From contig CANQUA010000004.1 in the NCBI GenBank assembly GCA_947626915.1, forward strand, positions 17,754 through 81,753: DNA of 64,000 bases. Direction: 5' to 3'. Positions 51,280 to 60,372 of this stretch are shown one piece after another. A program made the translations under genes and the position numbers. Each line of letters begins with the position of its first letter. The first letter of the stretch is position 1. Below the pieces are notes generated by a model that ran no database searches, was not told the origin of the DNA, and saw only the letters and a program-made list of their open reading frames with translations. The stretch comes from an uncultured Lachnospiraceae bacterium. Lineage in GTDB: Bacteria > Bacillota > Clostridia > Lachnospirales > Lachnospiraceae.

Positions 51280-52977
51280 ATGAAGAAGAGAGCATTGGGA
51301 ATCCTGTTGTGTGCATCCTTGCTTGTAACGTCGCTTGCCGGCTGCGGGAGCGGCTCCGGCGGGAACACGACCACGGCTGCGGCTACCACGGCTGCGGCTA
51401 CTACGGCCGCGGCGACCACGGCTGCAACGACCGCTGCGGCGCAGGCGGACAGTGAAAAGGAAACAACTGCTGCGGCGGAAACACCCACGGAAGCGCTTCC
51501 GAATGTGCCGGCGCTTAAAGGACCCGGCAACGTAACGCTGAAGCTGCTTCGTCAGAATACCAGCCTGGATCTGAATGAGAGGCCGGAAGCAAAAGTGATC
51601 GAAGAGGTAACCGGATATGATACGGAGTATTCTTCTCTGAATAAAGAGAATGCGACCGAATCCCTGCTTCTGCAGGTGTCGTCCGGAACGGATATCGATA
51701 TGGTATCCATGACGGTAGCGCAGTTCCAGATCCTGATGAAAAACGGGGCTCTGGCGCCGCTCAACGACCTGCTGAAGGTATATGGACAGGATATTCTGAG
51801 CGGAGTATCCGACGAATCCTGGCGCGTGGTAACCGCCGAAGACGGCACGATCTACGGCACGCCGGTGCGGTATCCGTATCCGGGCAATATGACGCGTTTT
51901 ATCGTCTGCCGTCTGGATATGATGGAAGAAGCCGGTATCACGGAGCTTCCCAAGACGCTGGATGAGTTTTATAACGCGCTGGTAACTCTGAAGAATTTCT
52001 ATAACTGCGATTATGTATTGACCGGCCCGGCTCCCGCGGCGGCGACCGGCGGTCAGAACGGCCTGGGACTGTTCACGATCCCTCCGGCGATCGCATCGGC
52101 CTTTGGCATTTACAGCAGCTGGATGGTGGACGACAGCGGAAAGGTGATCTACATCACGGAGGCGGATCAGTTTAAAGAAATGCTTGCTTTTATGCGGAAG
52201 CTGATGGAAGAGGGGCTTCTGGATCCGGATTGGGCGACCAACACGTCGACGACCCTCGGCGAGAAGTTTTCCTCCGGCCAGGCGATCATGATGTGCAGCG
52301 AGCCGGGAAAATTGTCGGAAGCGATCACGGCTTTGCCGGAGAATAATCCCAACGTGGTATGGAACGGCAGCGAAGACGATGACATTGGTTATATCTACGC
52401 GCTGGCCGGCGCCGACGGTACGAGGTGCTACGCGAAAGTCGATACGATCCAGACCGTGACCGGCGTGCTGCGGTCCTCGGACAATGCGGCGGACTGCATC
52501 AATTTCCTGAATGAGAAGATTAAGAATCAGGAATATATCATGATCGGTACGGAGGGAGTGACCTTTGAGATCGACGAGAACGGACTGCCTGTTCCGATTC
52601 AGCCTGCATTTGACGAGAACAAGCTCCGCGGCGACAAATTCCAGGATTGTATGAACGAGGAAGAGTACGCCTGGGAATGGCAGGCCAGAGCCAGGAAGAA
52701 TCTGAATAACTGGCTGCCTCTGCGGGCTGCTCAGGCTGAGATTGCCGCCGATCCGGACCTTCTGGTGGATGACTATTTCTCCCTGATGCCGGCATACGAA
52801 AAGTATACAGATTACAATGATACCTTATTCGACGGGCTGAACGATTTCTGCGAGCAGGTTATCTACGGCAATAAGACAGTGGACAATCTGGACGAGTACG
52901 TGGCAGAATGGAACTTAAACGAGGGCGAAGCAGTCAGGGCGGAGCTCCAGCGTTTCTACGATGAGATCGTGAAATAA
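51280..52977 (+). CDS. Extracellular sugar-binding lipoprotein (LplA type)
   Basis: 565 residues. Lipobox SLAGC with the lipidated Cys at position 22, then a Thr/Ala linker of TTAAA units, and a large solute-binding domain (family 1, YtcQ/LplA-like) with EEVTGYDTEYSSLNKENATESLLLQVSSGTDIDM. AAAGGAGG lies before ATG 51280. It delivers the oligosaccharide to the two permeases upstream. The Ala/Thr linker is encoded by short DNA repeats at 51367-51440. Confidence 0.92.
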   Translation: MKKRALGILLCASLLVTSLAGCGSGSGGNTTTAAATTAAATTAAATTAATTAAAQADSEKETTAAAETPTEALPNVPALKGPGNVTLKLLRQNTSLDLNERPEAKVIEEVTGYDTEYSSLNKENATESLLLQVSSGTDIDMVSMTVAQFQILMKNGALAPLNDLLKVYGQDILSGVSDESWRVVTAEDGTIYGTPVRYPYPGNMTRFIVCRLDMMEEAGITELPKTLDEFYNALVTLKNFYNCDYVLTGPAPAAATGGQNGLGLFTIPPAIASAFGIYSSWMVDDSGKVIYITEADQFKEMLAFMRKLMEEGLLDPDWATNTSTTLGEKFSSGQAIMMCSEPGKLSEAITALPENNPNVVWNGSEDDDIGYIYALAGADGTRCYAKVDTIQTVTGVLRSSDNAADCINFLNEKIKNQEYIMIGTEGVTFEIDENGLPVPIQPAFDENKLRGDKFQDCMNEEEYAWEWQARARKNLNNWLPLRAAQAEIAADPDLLVDDYFSLMPAYEKYTDYNDTLFDGLNDFCEQVIYGNKTVDNLDEYVAEWNLNEGEAVRAELQRFYDEIVK

Positions 52978-52985
52978 GAGGACGT

Positions 52986-54869
52986 ATGAAAAAAGAAAAA
53001 GAGCAAGCAGCGCTTTTGCTGGAGGCGGATTTTGGAAGGATCCAGGATCAGACCATATACTCCCGGACCGGAAATAACGGCATTCTGCATGGCGACGCAA
53101 AAACGATGCGGACGGAAAACTATGACGGCGCACCGGCTCTGTATTTCAGCAATGGGGCGGGCATTTTGCCCGCCCGCGAGTATGTGGATTTTGGCGTGAT
53201 CCCGCTGGAAGAAAAAGATTTCACCGTCCAGCTGTGGATCCGCACCAGCAGAGACGGATGCAACGGATGGAGCGGGAGAACGACATGGGTAGAGCCGGAC
53301 GCGGAAGTCGATATCAGCAGCTTTCAATCATCCCAAAGGACGCGGGGCGGAGTTCTTCTGGCTAACGCTTCGTTTGATTCGCCGCGGCATCAGGGCTTCG
53401 TGCTGGCCTGTATGCAGCAGTATCTGTACCTGACGTCCAGTACCTGCGGGAAAGAGGGCGGAAAGCCGGTCCAGATCAAGGGCCTGAAAGCGGCGACGGA
53501 CGACCGCTGGCATCAGATTACAGTTACGTATGACCGGAAAGGGATGCAGAGCGTCTATTTGGATGCGGAGATGGCGGCCCAGGCGGACATTTCCTCTTAT
53601 GAAGGAAAATCGCTGGACGGCGGTCCCGTGGTGCTGGGCGCGGATTCGTCGGGCGTGCTGGGCCTGGGCGAAGTGACGGTCGGAGAATTGAGACTGTATC
53701 AGGGACTGCTGAAACCGGAGCAGATCGAGAGAAGATATTTTGCCTCCGCGGCGCTGGGACTGGCGCATGAGCTGGAAAAGATCGATTTTGCGAAAGACGA
53801 GCGTTTCAGCCGGGAGTCTGTGGCCGCGATCCGGTCGGAAGCGGAACGTGTGCGCGAAACCGCGTTGCGCCTGCGGGAGGATGAAAGCGGATCGTCCCTG
53901 CAGGCCAGAACGATGTACTGTTGTTTCCGCGAACAGTATGAGCGCTTCCTGCTGGGAGACAAGAGGCCCCGTCTGCGGTTCCTGCTCTTTTCAGACGCTC
54001 ATATCGAGGGCAGCGGCGGAGAGCGGCAGGAAGCGCTGAAAGCGGCTTTTTCATGGGCCGGGGAACTGGACGCGGACGCGTACGTAGACGGAGGAGATTA
54101 CTCGAATTTCGGAGAGGATGAAGAGCGGGACGCCTACTGGGACGTGGCGATCCCAATGTTGGGCGGTATGAAAGCTTTTATCACTCCCGGCAATCATGAG
54201 ACGTTCTTTCGCGCCGGAACCGAATTGAAAGCCGATCATCTGGCAAAATTAAAGAAGACCGGCATGGTTTTCTCGGACCATCAGGAGTTCTATTATGAGG
54301 GCGAGCGGAACGGATATCATTTTTTGGTACTTTCCCAGTACAATGACAGCTATGTGATTCCCGGAAGACACGGGGAGTGGGTGAAGAATGGCTGCGCCCG
54401 GATCGACGAGGCCCAGCTGTCGTGGCTGGAAGAACGGTTAAAGAGCGTCTGCGGTCAGGGAAAACCGGTGTTTGCGGTGATTCACAATGCGGTTCACGAA
54501 GTGATCACCCGGCAGTCGGGAGGCGATTTCCCCGCATGGCAGGAGATCCAGGACGGAGAACGGCTGTATGAGATATTGGCCCGTTACCCGGACATTGTGC
54601 TGATGACCGGGCATGTCCATCATGGTCTGGGAGACTGCTGCGGCGTGTGCCGGACGCAGGCCGGGTATTATGTGATTGACGTTCCGGCATTTTGCGGGAG
54701 CCCGAAAGGATACGGCAATTCCAAATTTTCTGGTCTGAAGGATAAGCATACGGGGTATTTTGTTGACGTTTACGAAAAAGGAATTTATCTGCGGGCGGCG
54801 GATTTTGCGGCTCATCAGTGGCTGACGGCTTATGATCAGAAAATCAGTCTGGCGGAAAACGGGCTGTGA
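52986..54869 (+). CDS. LamG-like domain fused to a calcineurin-type metallophosphoesterase
   Basis: 627 residues, no signal peptide. Residues ~1-250 are a concanavalin/LamG-like fold (FTVQLWIRTSRDGCNGW...KAATDDRWHQITVTYDRKGMQSVYLD). Residues ~315-600 are a metallophosphoesterase with FSDAH, DGGDYS, GNHE, IHNAVH and GHVHH, the full set of metal ligands. LamG domains normally bind glycans outside the cell; a leaderless version joined to a phosphoesterase is unusual. It starts 8 bases after the lipoprotein gene and probably acts on a phosphorylated sugar derivative inside the cell. Confidence 0.82.
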   Translation: MKKEKEQAALLLEADFGRIQDQTIYSRTGNNGILHGDAKTMRTENYDGAPALYFSNGAGILPAREYVDFGVIPLEEKDFTVQLWIRTSRDGCNGWSGRTTWVEPDAEVDISSFQSSQRTRGGVLLANASFDSPRHQGFVLACMQQYLYLTSSTCGKEGGKPVQIKGLKAATDDRWHQITVTYDRKGMQSVYLDAEMAAQADISSYEGKSLDGGPVVLGADSSGVLGLGEVTVGELRLYQGLLKPEQIERRYFASAALGLAHELEKIDFAKDERFSRESVAAIRSEAERVRETALRLREDESGSSLQARTMYCCFREQYERFLLGDKRPRLRFLLFSDAHIEGSGGERQEALKAAFSWAGELDADAYVDGGDYSNFGEDEERDAYWDVAIPMLGGMKAFITPGNHETFFRAGTELKADHLAKLKKTGMVFSDHQEFYYEGERNGYHFLVLSQYNDSYVIPGRHGEWVKNGCARIDEAQLSWLEERLKSVCGQGKPVFAVIHNAVHEVITRQSGGDFPAWQEIQDGERLYEILARYPDIVLMTGHVHHGLGDCCGVCRTQAGYYVIDVPAFCGSPKGYGNSKFSGLKDKHTGYFVDVYEKGIYLRAADFAAHQWLTAYDQKISLAENGL

Positions 54870-54881
54870 AAGGGATGGGAG

Positions 54882-55454
54882 ATGGAAGTATATATTATCC
54901 GCCACGGACAGAGCGAGGCCAATAAGGCGGGCGTCCATGCGGGCTGGGGACAGACGCCTCTCAGCGTGCTGGGGACCGAACAGGCGGAGGCGGTAGGAAA
55001 GCGATTGGAAGGGATCCATTTTGACAAGGTCTATGTGAGCGACCTGCTTCGGACCATGCAGACCGCATGCCGGGCGGTGCCGGGATACGATTATCTGCCG
55101 GAACCAAGGATTCGGGAGTTCAGTTCGGGAGAATTGGTGGGCAGAAAGATCGCCGACTGCCGGCGCGAACTGGGCGAAGCCTATGAGAGAGCGCTTCGCG
55201 AGAATGATTACACCGCCTACGGAGGCGAGAATGAAGATATGGTTTCGGAGCGGATCGAAAGTTTTATGGCGGATCTGGCGGAGGATGAAGCGGCCGGAGC
55301 GGAACGGGTCGCGGCCGTCAGCCATGAAGGGGCGGTCAGGCATATGCTGTATTATGTTCTGGGCTGCAAATTTTCCAAAGCCAGGATCCGGACGGACAAC
55401 TGTTCGGTGGTGAAATTGGAATGCCTGAATGGGGCGTGGAGAGTCTGTTTCTGA
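54882..55454 (+). CDS. Histidine-phosphatase-superfamily protein (phosphoglycerate-mutase-like)
   Basis: 190 residues. The phosphate-accepting motif IIRHGQSEANKAG is at the N-terminus, with the second catalytic His in AVSHEGAVRHML near residue 148. It most likely removes phosphate from a small metabolite. It lies 12 bases after the metallophosphoesterase gene. Confidence 0.88.
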   Translation: MEVYIIRHGQSEANKAGVHAGWGQTPLSVLGTEQAEAVGKRLEGIHFDKVYVSDLLRTMQTACRAVPGYDYLPEPRIREFSSGELVGRKIADCRRELGEAYERALRENDYTAYGGENEDMVSERIESFMADLAEDEAAGAERVAAVSHEGAVRHMLYYVLGCKFSKARIRTDNCSVVKLECLNGAWRVCF

Positions 55455-55468
55455 GAAGGAGGAGAAGC

Positions 55469-56800
55469 ATGAAGTATGATGTGATCGTCGTAGGAGGAGG
55501 TCCGGGCGGAGTTCCGGCGGCGGTAGCGGCCCGAAGAATGGGAATGAAGACGCTTCTGGTGGAAAGGAGCGCCGTGCTGGGTGGCCTGGCGATCTCGGGT
55601 CTGCCAATCCTGGGATTTATCGACCATTCCGGGAGACGCGTGTTGGGCGGGATCGCCGAGGAATTGATGCAGAGGCTGAAGAAGGTCGGCGCGTTCCGGG
55701 AGCATGTCCGTTGTCCGGTCCATAACAGCCTGGCGCTTTACAATCATAACTGGATGCGCATCGAGTGTTTTGAGCTGTGCAGGGAGACGGGCGTGGACCT
55801 GGCGCTTTACTCGGATCTGATGTCCGTAAAGACGGATAACGGGAGAGCCGCAGGGATCACGACGCTGTGCCGCGGCGAGATCCGGGAATATGAGACGAAG
55901 ATCCTGATCGATGCGACCGGCGACGGCACGGCCGCGTATATGGCCGGAGCGAAATATCAGAAGGCCGCCAGCCTGCAGCCGGGTTCTTTGACGTTTACGA
56001 TGGGGCATGTGGATATTCCGGAAGTCCTGGCGTATATGAAAGCGCACCCGGAAACGATCGAAGTAACCAAAGATTACGATGTGAGACAGAACCTGTCGCA
56101 GTTTGATAAGGGATGGGGCTTTACGTTTATCGGTTTTTCTGAATTCATAGAAGAGGCGAGGAAAAAGGGCGAGTATACAATCCCCAGGGACCGCATCGTA
56201 TTTTCTACGCTCCCTGATGAGGGCGAAGTGATGGTCAATGTGACCCGCGTGACGGACGTGGATACCTCTGTGGCCGATGATGTGATCCGGGCGGAGACCG
56301 AAAGCCACCGTCAGGTAAAGGAGCTGGTCCTGTTTTTAAAGAACTATTGTCCTGGGTTTGAGAAATCGTATCTGTCCAGCCTGTCTTATGGTTTTGGAGC
56401 CAGGGAAAGCCGGAGGATCGAGGGCGTCAAGACGCTGACAGTGAAAGCGCTGGAAAACCTGGATGTGCCGGAGGATACGATCGTGCTCGCCGGTTATAAC
56501 ATGGACATCCATCCCGCTAATACCGCTCAGCATTTCATGCAGCCTGTCGAGCGGGCGATCGGGATCCCCTATGGATGCCTGGTAAGCAGCAGTGTCGGCG
56601 GACTGATGATGGCGGGCAGGGATATTTCCGTGGATGAACATATCTTTGGTCTGACCAGGATCATGGGGACCTGCATGGGAGAGGGAGAAGCTGCCGGAAC
56701 GGCTGCTGGTCTGGCTGTCGCGGAGGGCATAGAACCGGCGCAGGTGGACGTGGTCCGGCTGCGGGAAATTCTCCGGAAAAACGGATGTATTTTGGAATAA
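55469..56800 (+). CDS. FAD-dependent oxidoreductase
   Basis: 443 residues from ATG 55469 with AAGGAGGAG upstream. The FAD-binding Rossmann motif is DVIVVGGGPGGVPAAVAARR, followed by LVERSAVLGGLA. A second glycine cluster DATGDGTAAYMAG lies near residue 150 and the C-terminal FAD site reads GTCMGEGEAAGTAAGLA. It fits the FAD_oxidored family often found with sugar catabolic genes. Substrate unknown. Last gene of the operon, before the terminator at 56827. Confidence 0.87.
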   Translation: MKYDVIVVGGGPGGVPAAVAARRMGMKTLLVERSAVLGGLAISGLPILGFIDHSGRRVLGGIAEELMQRLKKVGAFREHVRCPVHNSLALYNHNWMRIECFELCRETGVDLALYSDLMSVKTDNGRAAGITTLCRGEIREYETKILIDATGDGTAAYMAGAKYQKAASLQPGSLTFTMGHVDIPEVLAYMKAHPETIEVTKDYDVRQNLSQFDKGWGFTFIGFSEFIEEARKKGEYTIPRDRIVFSTLPDEGEVMVNVTRVTDVDTSVADDVIRAETESHRQVKELVLFLKNYCPGFEKSYLSSLSYGFGARESRRIEGVKTLTVKALENLDVPEDTIVLAGYNMDIHPANTAQHFMQPVERAIGIPYGCLVSSSVGGLMMAGRDISVDEHIFGLTRIMGTCMGEGEAAGTAAGLAVAEGIEPAQVDVVRLREILRKNGCILE

Positions 56801-56826
56801 AAGGAAAAGCGCAGGCCGATGCGCAG

Positions 56827-56870
56827 AAATTCCCGGCAGTCTGTCATAGGACGGATTGACCGGGAATTTT
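56827..56870 (+). terminator. Terminator of the sugar-uptake operon
   Basis: AAATTCCCGG / CCGGGAATTT stem followed by TTATATTT. Confidence 0.75.
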
Positions 56871-57023
56871 ATATTTGGACGCTATGGCCTGTCTGTAAGC
56901 CTGCCCGGCGGCGCATGTACTGCAAAAAGACCAAAAAAACCGATTGATGAAACCGGATTTTCGTGCGATAATATGTCTCATAGAGAGATTTCTCGGAATA
57001 TCATGAACCCGGAGGAAGAAATT

Positions 57024-58475
57024 ATGGTATCAAACGAGACGACCGTGTACCGCATCAAGCATCAGGTAGTATACGAGGTGGCGAAACTGGCCTGGGCAGG
57101 GGAGCTGGAGGAGAAACGCGACGAGATCCCCTACAAGATCATACCGGGCCCGCAGGCGCAGTTTCGCTGCTGTATCTATAAGGAGAGGGAGATCATCCGG
57201 CAGAGGGTCCGCCTGGCCGAGGGCAAATGTCCGACCGGCAAAGATTCCCCGAATGTGATCCAGGTCATCAATGCGGCCTGCGAGGAATGTCCCATCGCCT
57301 CCTATCTGGTTACGGACAACTGCCGCAAGTGCATGGGGAAGGCCTGCCAGAGCGCCTGCAATTTCGGCGCGATCTCCATGGGCGATACCCGCGCCTACAT
57401 TGATCCGATGAAATGCAAGGAGTGCGGCAAATGCGCCCAGGCCTGCCCGTACAGCGCCATCGCCCATCTGGAGAGGCCCTGCAAGAAGGCCTGCCCGGTG
57501 GACGCCATTACCTACGACGAGTACGGCATCTGTGTGATCGATGAGAAGAAATGTATCGCCTGCGGCCACTGCATCCCCAGCTGTCCGTTCGGGGCCATTG
57601 CGCCGAAATCTCCGGTGGTGGCGGTAATCAACGCGATCCGGGCCGGAAAACGGGTCGTGGCCATGGTAGCGCCCGCGACGGAAGGGCAGTTCGGGCCGGA
57701 TATCACGATGGCCAGCTGGAAGACGGCGCTCAAGAAAGCCGGCTTTGCGGATATGGTGGAAGTCGGAATGGGCGGCGACCTGACCGCGGCGGCGGAGGCC
57801 GAGGAATGGGCGGAGGCCTACAAGGAAGGCAAAAAGATGACCACCTCCTGCTGCCCCGCGTTCGTCAACATGATCCGGCTCCATTTCCCGCAGCTTCTGG
57901 ACCATATGTCCACGACGGTGTCGCCGATGTGCGGCGTGTCCCGCTTCCTGAAGATGCAGGATCCGGAGACCGTGACCGTGTTCATCGGGCCCTGCACCGC
58001 CAAAAAGAGCGAGGCCCAGGATCACGGCATCGAGGGCAACGCCGACTATGTCATGACCTACGGCGAGGTGCGTTCGCTGATGTACGCCAAGGACATCGAG
58101 CTGGAGCCGGAACCCAATACATATCAGGAGAGTTCCACCTATGGGAAACGCTTCGGCAACAGCGGCGGCGTGGCGGCGGCGGTCCTGCAGTGCTTTGAGG
58201 AGATGGGCGAGGATATCCATCCCAATGTCCTGCGGCGCAACGGCGCGGCGGAGTGCAAGAAAGCGCTGCTGATGCTGAAGGTGAACCGTCTGAACGAGGA
58301 TTTCGTAGAAGGAATGGCCTGCGCCGGCGGCTGTGTCGGCGGACCCAGCCAGAATATGACCGAGGCCGCCGCGAAGAAGAACCGCGACGCCCTGATCGGC
58401 CAGGCCGACAAGCGGAATGTTCTTGAGAATCTGAAAAAGCTGGGAGCCGACCAGGTGCCGATGCATCGCTCCTAG
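57024..58475 (+). CDS. [FeFe] hydrogenase, group-B-like, with ferredoxin clusters
   Basis: 483 residues from ATG 57024 (GGAGG 8 bases upstream). N-terminal cysteine clusters: CRKCMGKACQSAC, CKECGKCAQACPYSAI and CIACGHCIPSCPFGAI, several [4Fe-4S] centres. H-cluster motifs: TTSCCPAF (L1), GPCTAKKSE (L2) and MACAGGCVGGPSQ (L3). The CCP and CAGGC variants differ from TSCSP and CPGGC of group A, as in the poorly studied group B enzymes. It would make or oxidise H2, or sense it. It sits 11 bases before the ABC ATPase gene. Confidence 0.9.
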   Translation: MVSNETTVYRIKHQVVYEVAKLAWAGELEEKRDEIPYKIIPGPQAQFRCCIYKEREIIRQRVRLAEGKCPTGKDSPNVIQVINAACEECPIASYLVTDNCRKCMGKACQSACNFGAISMGDTRAYIDPMKCKECGKCAQACPYSAIAHLERPCKKACPVDAITYDEYGICVIDEKKCIACGHCIPSCPFGAIAPKSPVVAVINAIRAGKRVVAMVAPATEGQFGPDITMASWKTALKKAGFADMVEVGMGGDLTAAAEAEEWAEAYKEGKKMTTSCCPAFVNMIRLHFPQLLDHMSTTVSPMCGVSRFLKMQDPETVTVFIGPCTAKKSEAQDHGIEGNADYVMTYGEVRSLMYAKDIELEPEPNTYQESSTYGKRFGNSGGVAAAVLQCFEEMGEDIHPNVLRRNGAAECKKALLMLKVNRLNEDFVEGMACAGGCVGGPSQNMTEAAAKKNRDALIGQADKRNVLENLKKLGADQVPMHRS

Positions 58476-58486
58476 AGAGGCCGGTT

Positions 58487-59158
58487 ATGTTGGAAGCGAG
58501 CGGTATCTGCAAGAAGTACCGGAAAAAGGAAATACTCAAAGACGCGGAGCTGTTGGTTGCGCCAGGGATGTGCCTGGGGATCGTCGGGAGGAACGGCTGC
58601 GGCAAGACGACGCTTTTGTCGATCCTGGCGGGGGCCAGAAAAGCTGAACGGGGAGAGATCCGTTTTGACGGAAAGGACGCGGTGCGGCACCCGGAGGTAT
58701 TCCGTCAGGGGGCGGCCTATGTGCCCCAGGAGAATCCTCTGATCGAGGATCTGTCGGTTCTGGACAATCTGAAGCTGTGGTACCGGGGCGACCGGAAAGC
58801 GCTGGCGCGGGATCTGGAAAATGGGCCGGCCGCCATGCTGGGGATGAACGATCTGCTGCGGCAGACGGTTTCCCGGCTTTCCGGCGGCATGAAAAAGCGG
58901 CTCAGCATTGCCTGTTCTCTGGCGGAGCACGCGCCGTATCTGATTCTGGATGAGCCCGGCGCGGCCCTGGATATGGAGTGTAAATCCGTGATCCGGTCGT
59001 ATCTGCAGGACTATCTGCGGGGCGGAGGCGGCGTGCTCCTTGCTTCTCACGAGATGGAGGAGCTGTCGGTCTGTACGAATCTGGCGGTTCTGCGCGACGG
59101 CGTGCTTCACCCGGTCTCCCGTAAGCTTTCCGCGCAGGAGCTGGTAACTTATTTTTGA
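58487..59158 (+). CDS. ABC transporter ATP-binding protein
   Basis: 223 residues. Walker A GIVGRNGCGKTTLLS, Q-loop AAYVPQENPLI, signature LSGGMKKRLSIA and Walker B LILDEPGAALD. It is of the CcmA/ABC-2 export type and pairs with the two permeases downstream. Confidence 0.92.
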   Translation: MLEASGICKKYRKKEILKDAELLVAPGMCLGIVGRNGCGKTTLLSILAGARKAERGEIRFDGKDAVRHPEVFRQGAAYVPQENPLIEDLSVLDNLKLWYRGDRKALARDLENGPAAMLGMNDLLRQTVSRLSGGMKKRLSIACSLAEHAPYLILDEPGAALDMECKSVIRSYLQDYLRGGGGVLLASHEMEELSVCTNLAVLRDGVLHPVSRKLSAQELVTYF

Positions 59159-59190
59159 CGTGATTCCGAGGAAAGGATCTGCTTTCGGCC

Positions 59191-60372
59191 ATGGGATTTG
59201 CGTACTTGAAGCTGGAATTGAAACGGGCGGTCGGAAGACTTCCGTATTTGTATGCGGGAGCGGTTCTGGCCGCTCTTTTGGCTGTTCTGCTGGTGCTGTT
59301 GGGGAGCCGGATGCTGTATGGGGATACCGCCGCGGGGCGGATCCGGGTCGGCGTGGCGCTGCCGGAAGGGGACCAGACAGCCGGTCAGGCGGTCCGTGCC
59401 ATCAGCTCCATGGACAGCGTCAGGAGCGTCTGCGATTTTGCGTATATGGATCTGGAAAGCGGCCTGAAGGAATTGGAGCAGGGGACGGTTTTTACGGTCC
59501 TGGAGGTTCCGGAAGGGTTTGTGCAGGATATCATAAGCGGGGTCAATACGCCGGTGACCGTCTGGATGCCCCGGGGAGCGGAGCTGGAGGGGCGGCTGTT
59601 CGAGGCCCTGACCAGGGCGGGAGCCAGGACGCTTTCGGCCAGCCAGGCGGGCATTTATGCGGGCGGGGAACTGTATCTGCAAAACGGGGCGGGGGATCGG
59701 ATTCCTCAGCTGGAAGCGGATCTGAACCGTATGTATCTGAGCTTCAGCCTGTCCCGGCTGGATTATTTTAAACGGCTGACGGTCAGCGGGACCGGCAACC
59801 TGGATGTAATGGACTTTTATCGGATCAGCGCGTTTGTGCTGCTTCTGTTTCTGCTTCCGGCTGCGGCGGGGGACTATCTGCTGCCCTGCGGGAAGGTACT
59901 GCGGATGAAGCTGGAGGCGGCCGGATTGAAAGGCGGCGTGCGGGTGTTCTCGAAGGTTCTGGGTCTGAGTTTTCTGCTGGCGGCTGTGTCTCTGCCGGTT
60001 TTGTTTGCCGCCGCGTTTTATGGCCTGACAGAGACGCCGGGGATGCTGCTTTTGTGCGGCCTGCTGGCGGTGGCGGCGGTTTCCGTCTGGGTGCTGTTCT
60101 GCTACAGCCTGTCCGGAACGCTCCTGGGCGGTCTGCTTTTTTTGTTCCTGGCAGCGGCGGTTCAGCATTTTCTGGCCGGCGGGTTCCTGCCGCGGGCCTT
60201 TCTGCCTCCTGCCGTACAGAGTCTGGGCCGTTGGATGCCGTCGGGCATTCTGATGGAGCTGCTGGAAATGGGAATGACCGGCGAGGCGGACGGGAGAGCC
60301 GCAGTGGCTGCGGTTTTCCTTTTTCTGGCCGGTCTGGCGGCCTGCCTTTGGGCGGAAAGGAGGAGAGCATGA
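59191..60372 (+). CDS. ABC-2-type permease
   Basis: 393 residues: an N-terminal membrane helix (LYAGAVLAALLAVLLVLLG), a large extracytoplasmic domain of ~180 residues, and a cluster of five to six C-terminal helices. This is the ABC-2/YhgE-like plan used by exporters of lipids, peptides or drugs. The cargo is unknown. It overlaps the next gene by 4 bases (ATGA). Confidence 0.8.
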   Translation: MGFAYLKLELKRAVGRLPYLYAGAVLAALLAVLLVLLGSRMLYGDTAAGRIRVGVALPEGDQTAGQAVRAISSMDSVRSVCDFAYMDLESGLKELEQGTVFTVLEVPEGFVQDIISGVNTPVTVWMPRGAELEGRLFEALTRAGARTLSASQAGIYAGGELYLQNGAGDRIPQLEADLNRMYLSFSLSRLDYFKRLTVSGTGNLDVMDFYRISAFVLLLFLLPAAAGDYLLPCGKVLRMKLEAAGLKGGVRVFSKVLGLSFLLAAVSLPVLFAAAFYGLTETPGMLLLCGLLAVAAVSVWVLFCYSLSGTLLGGLLFLFLAAAVQHFLAGGFLPRAFLPPAVQSLGRWMPSGILMELLEMGMTGEADGRAAVAAVFLFLAGLAACLWAERRRA

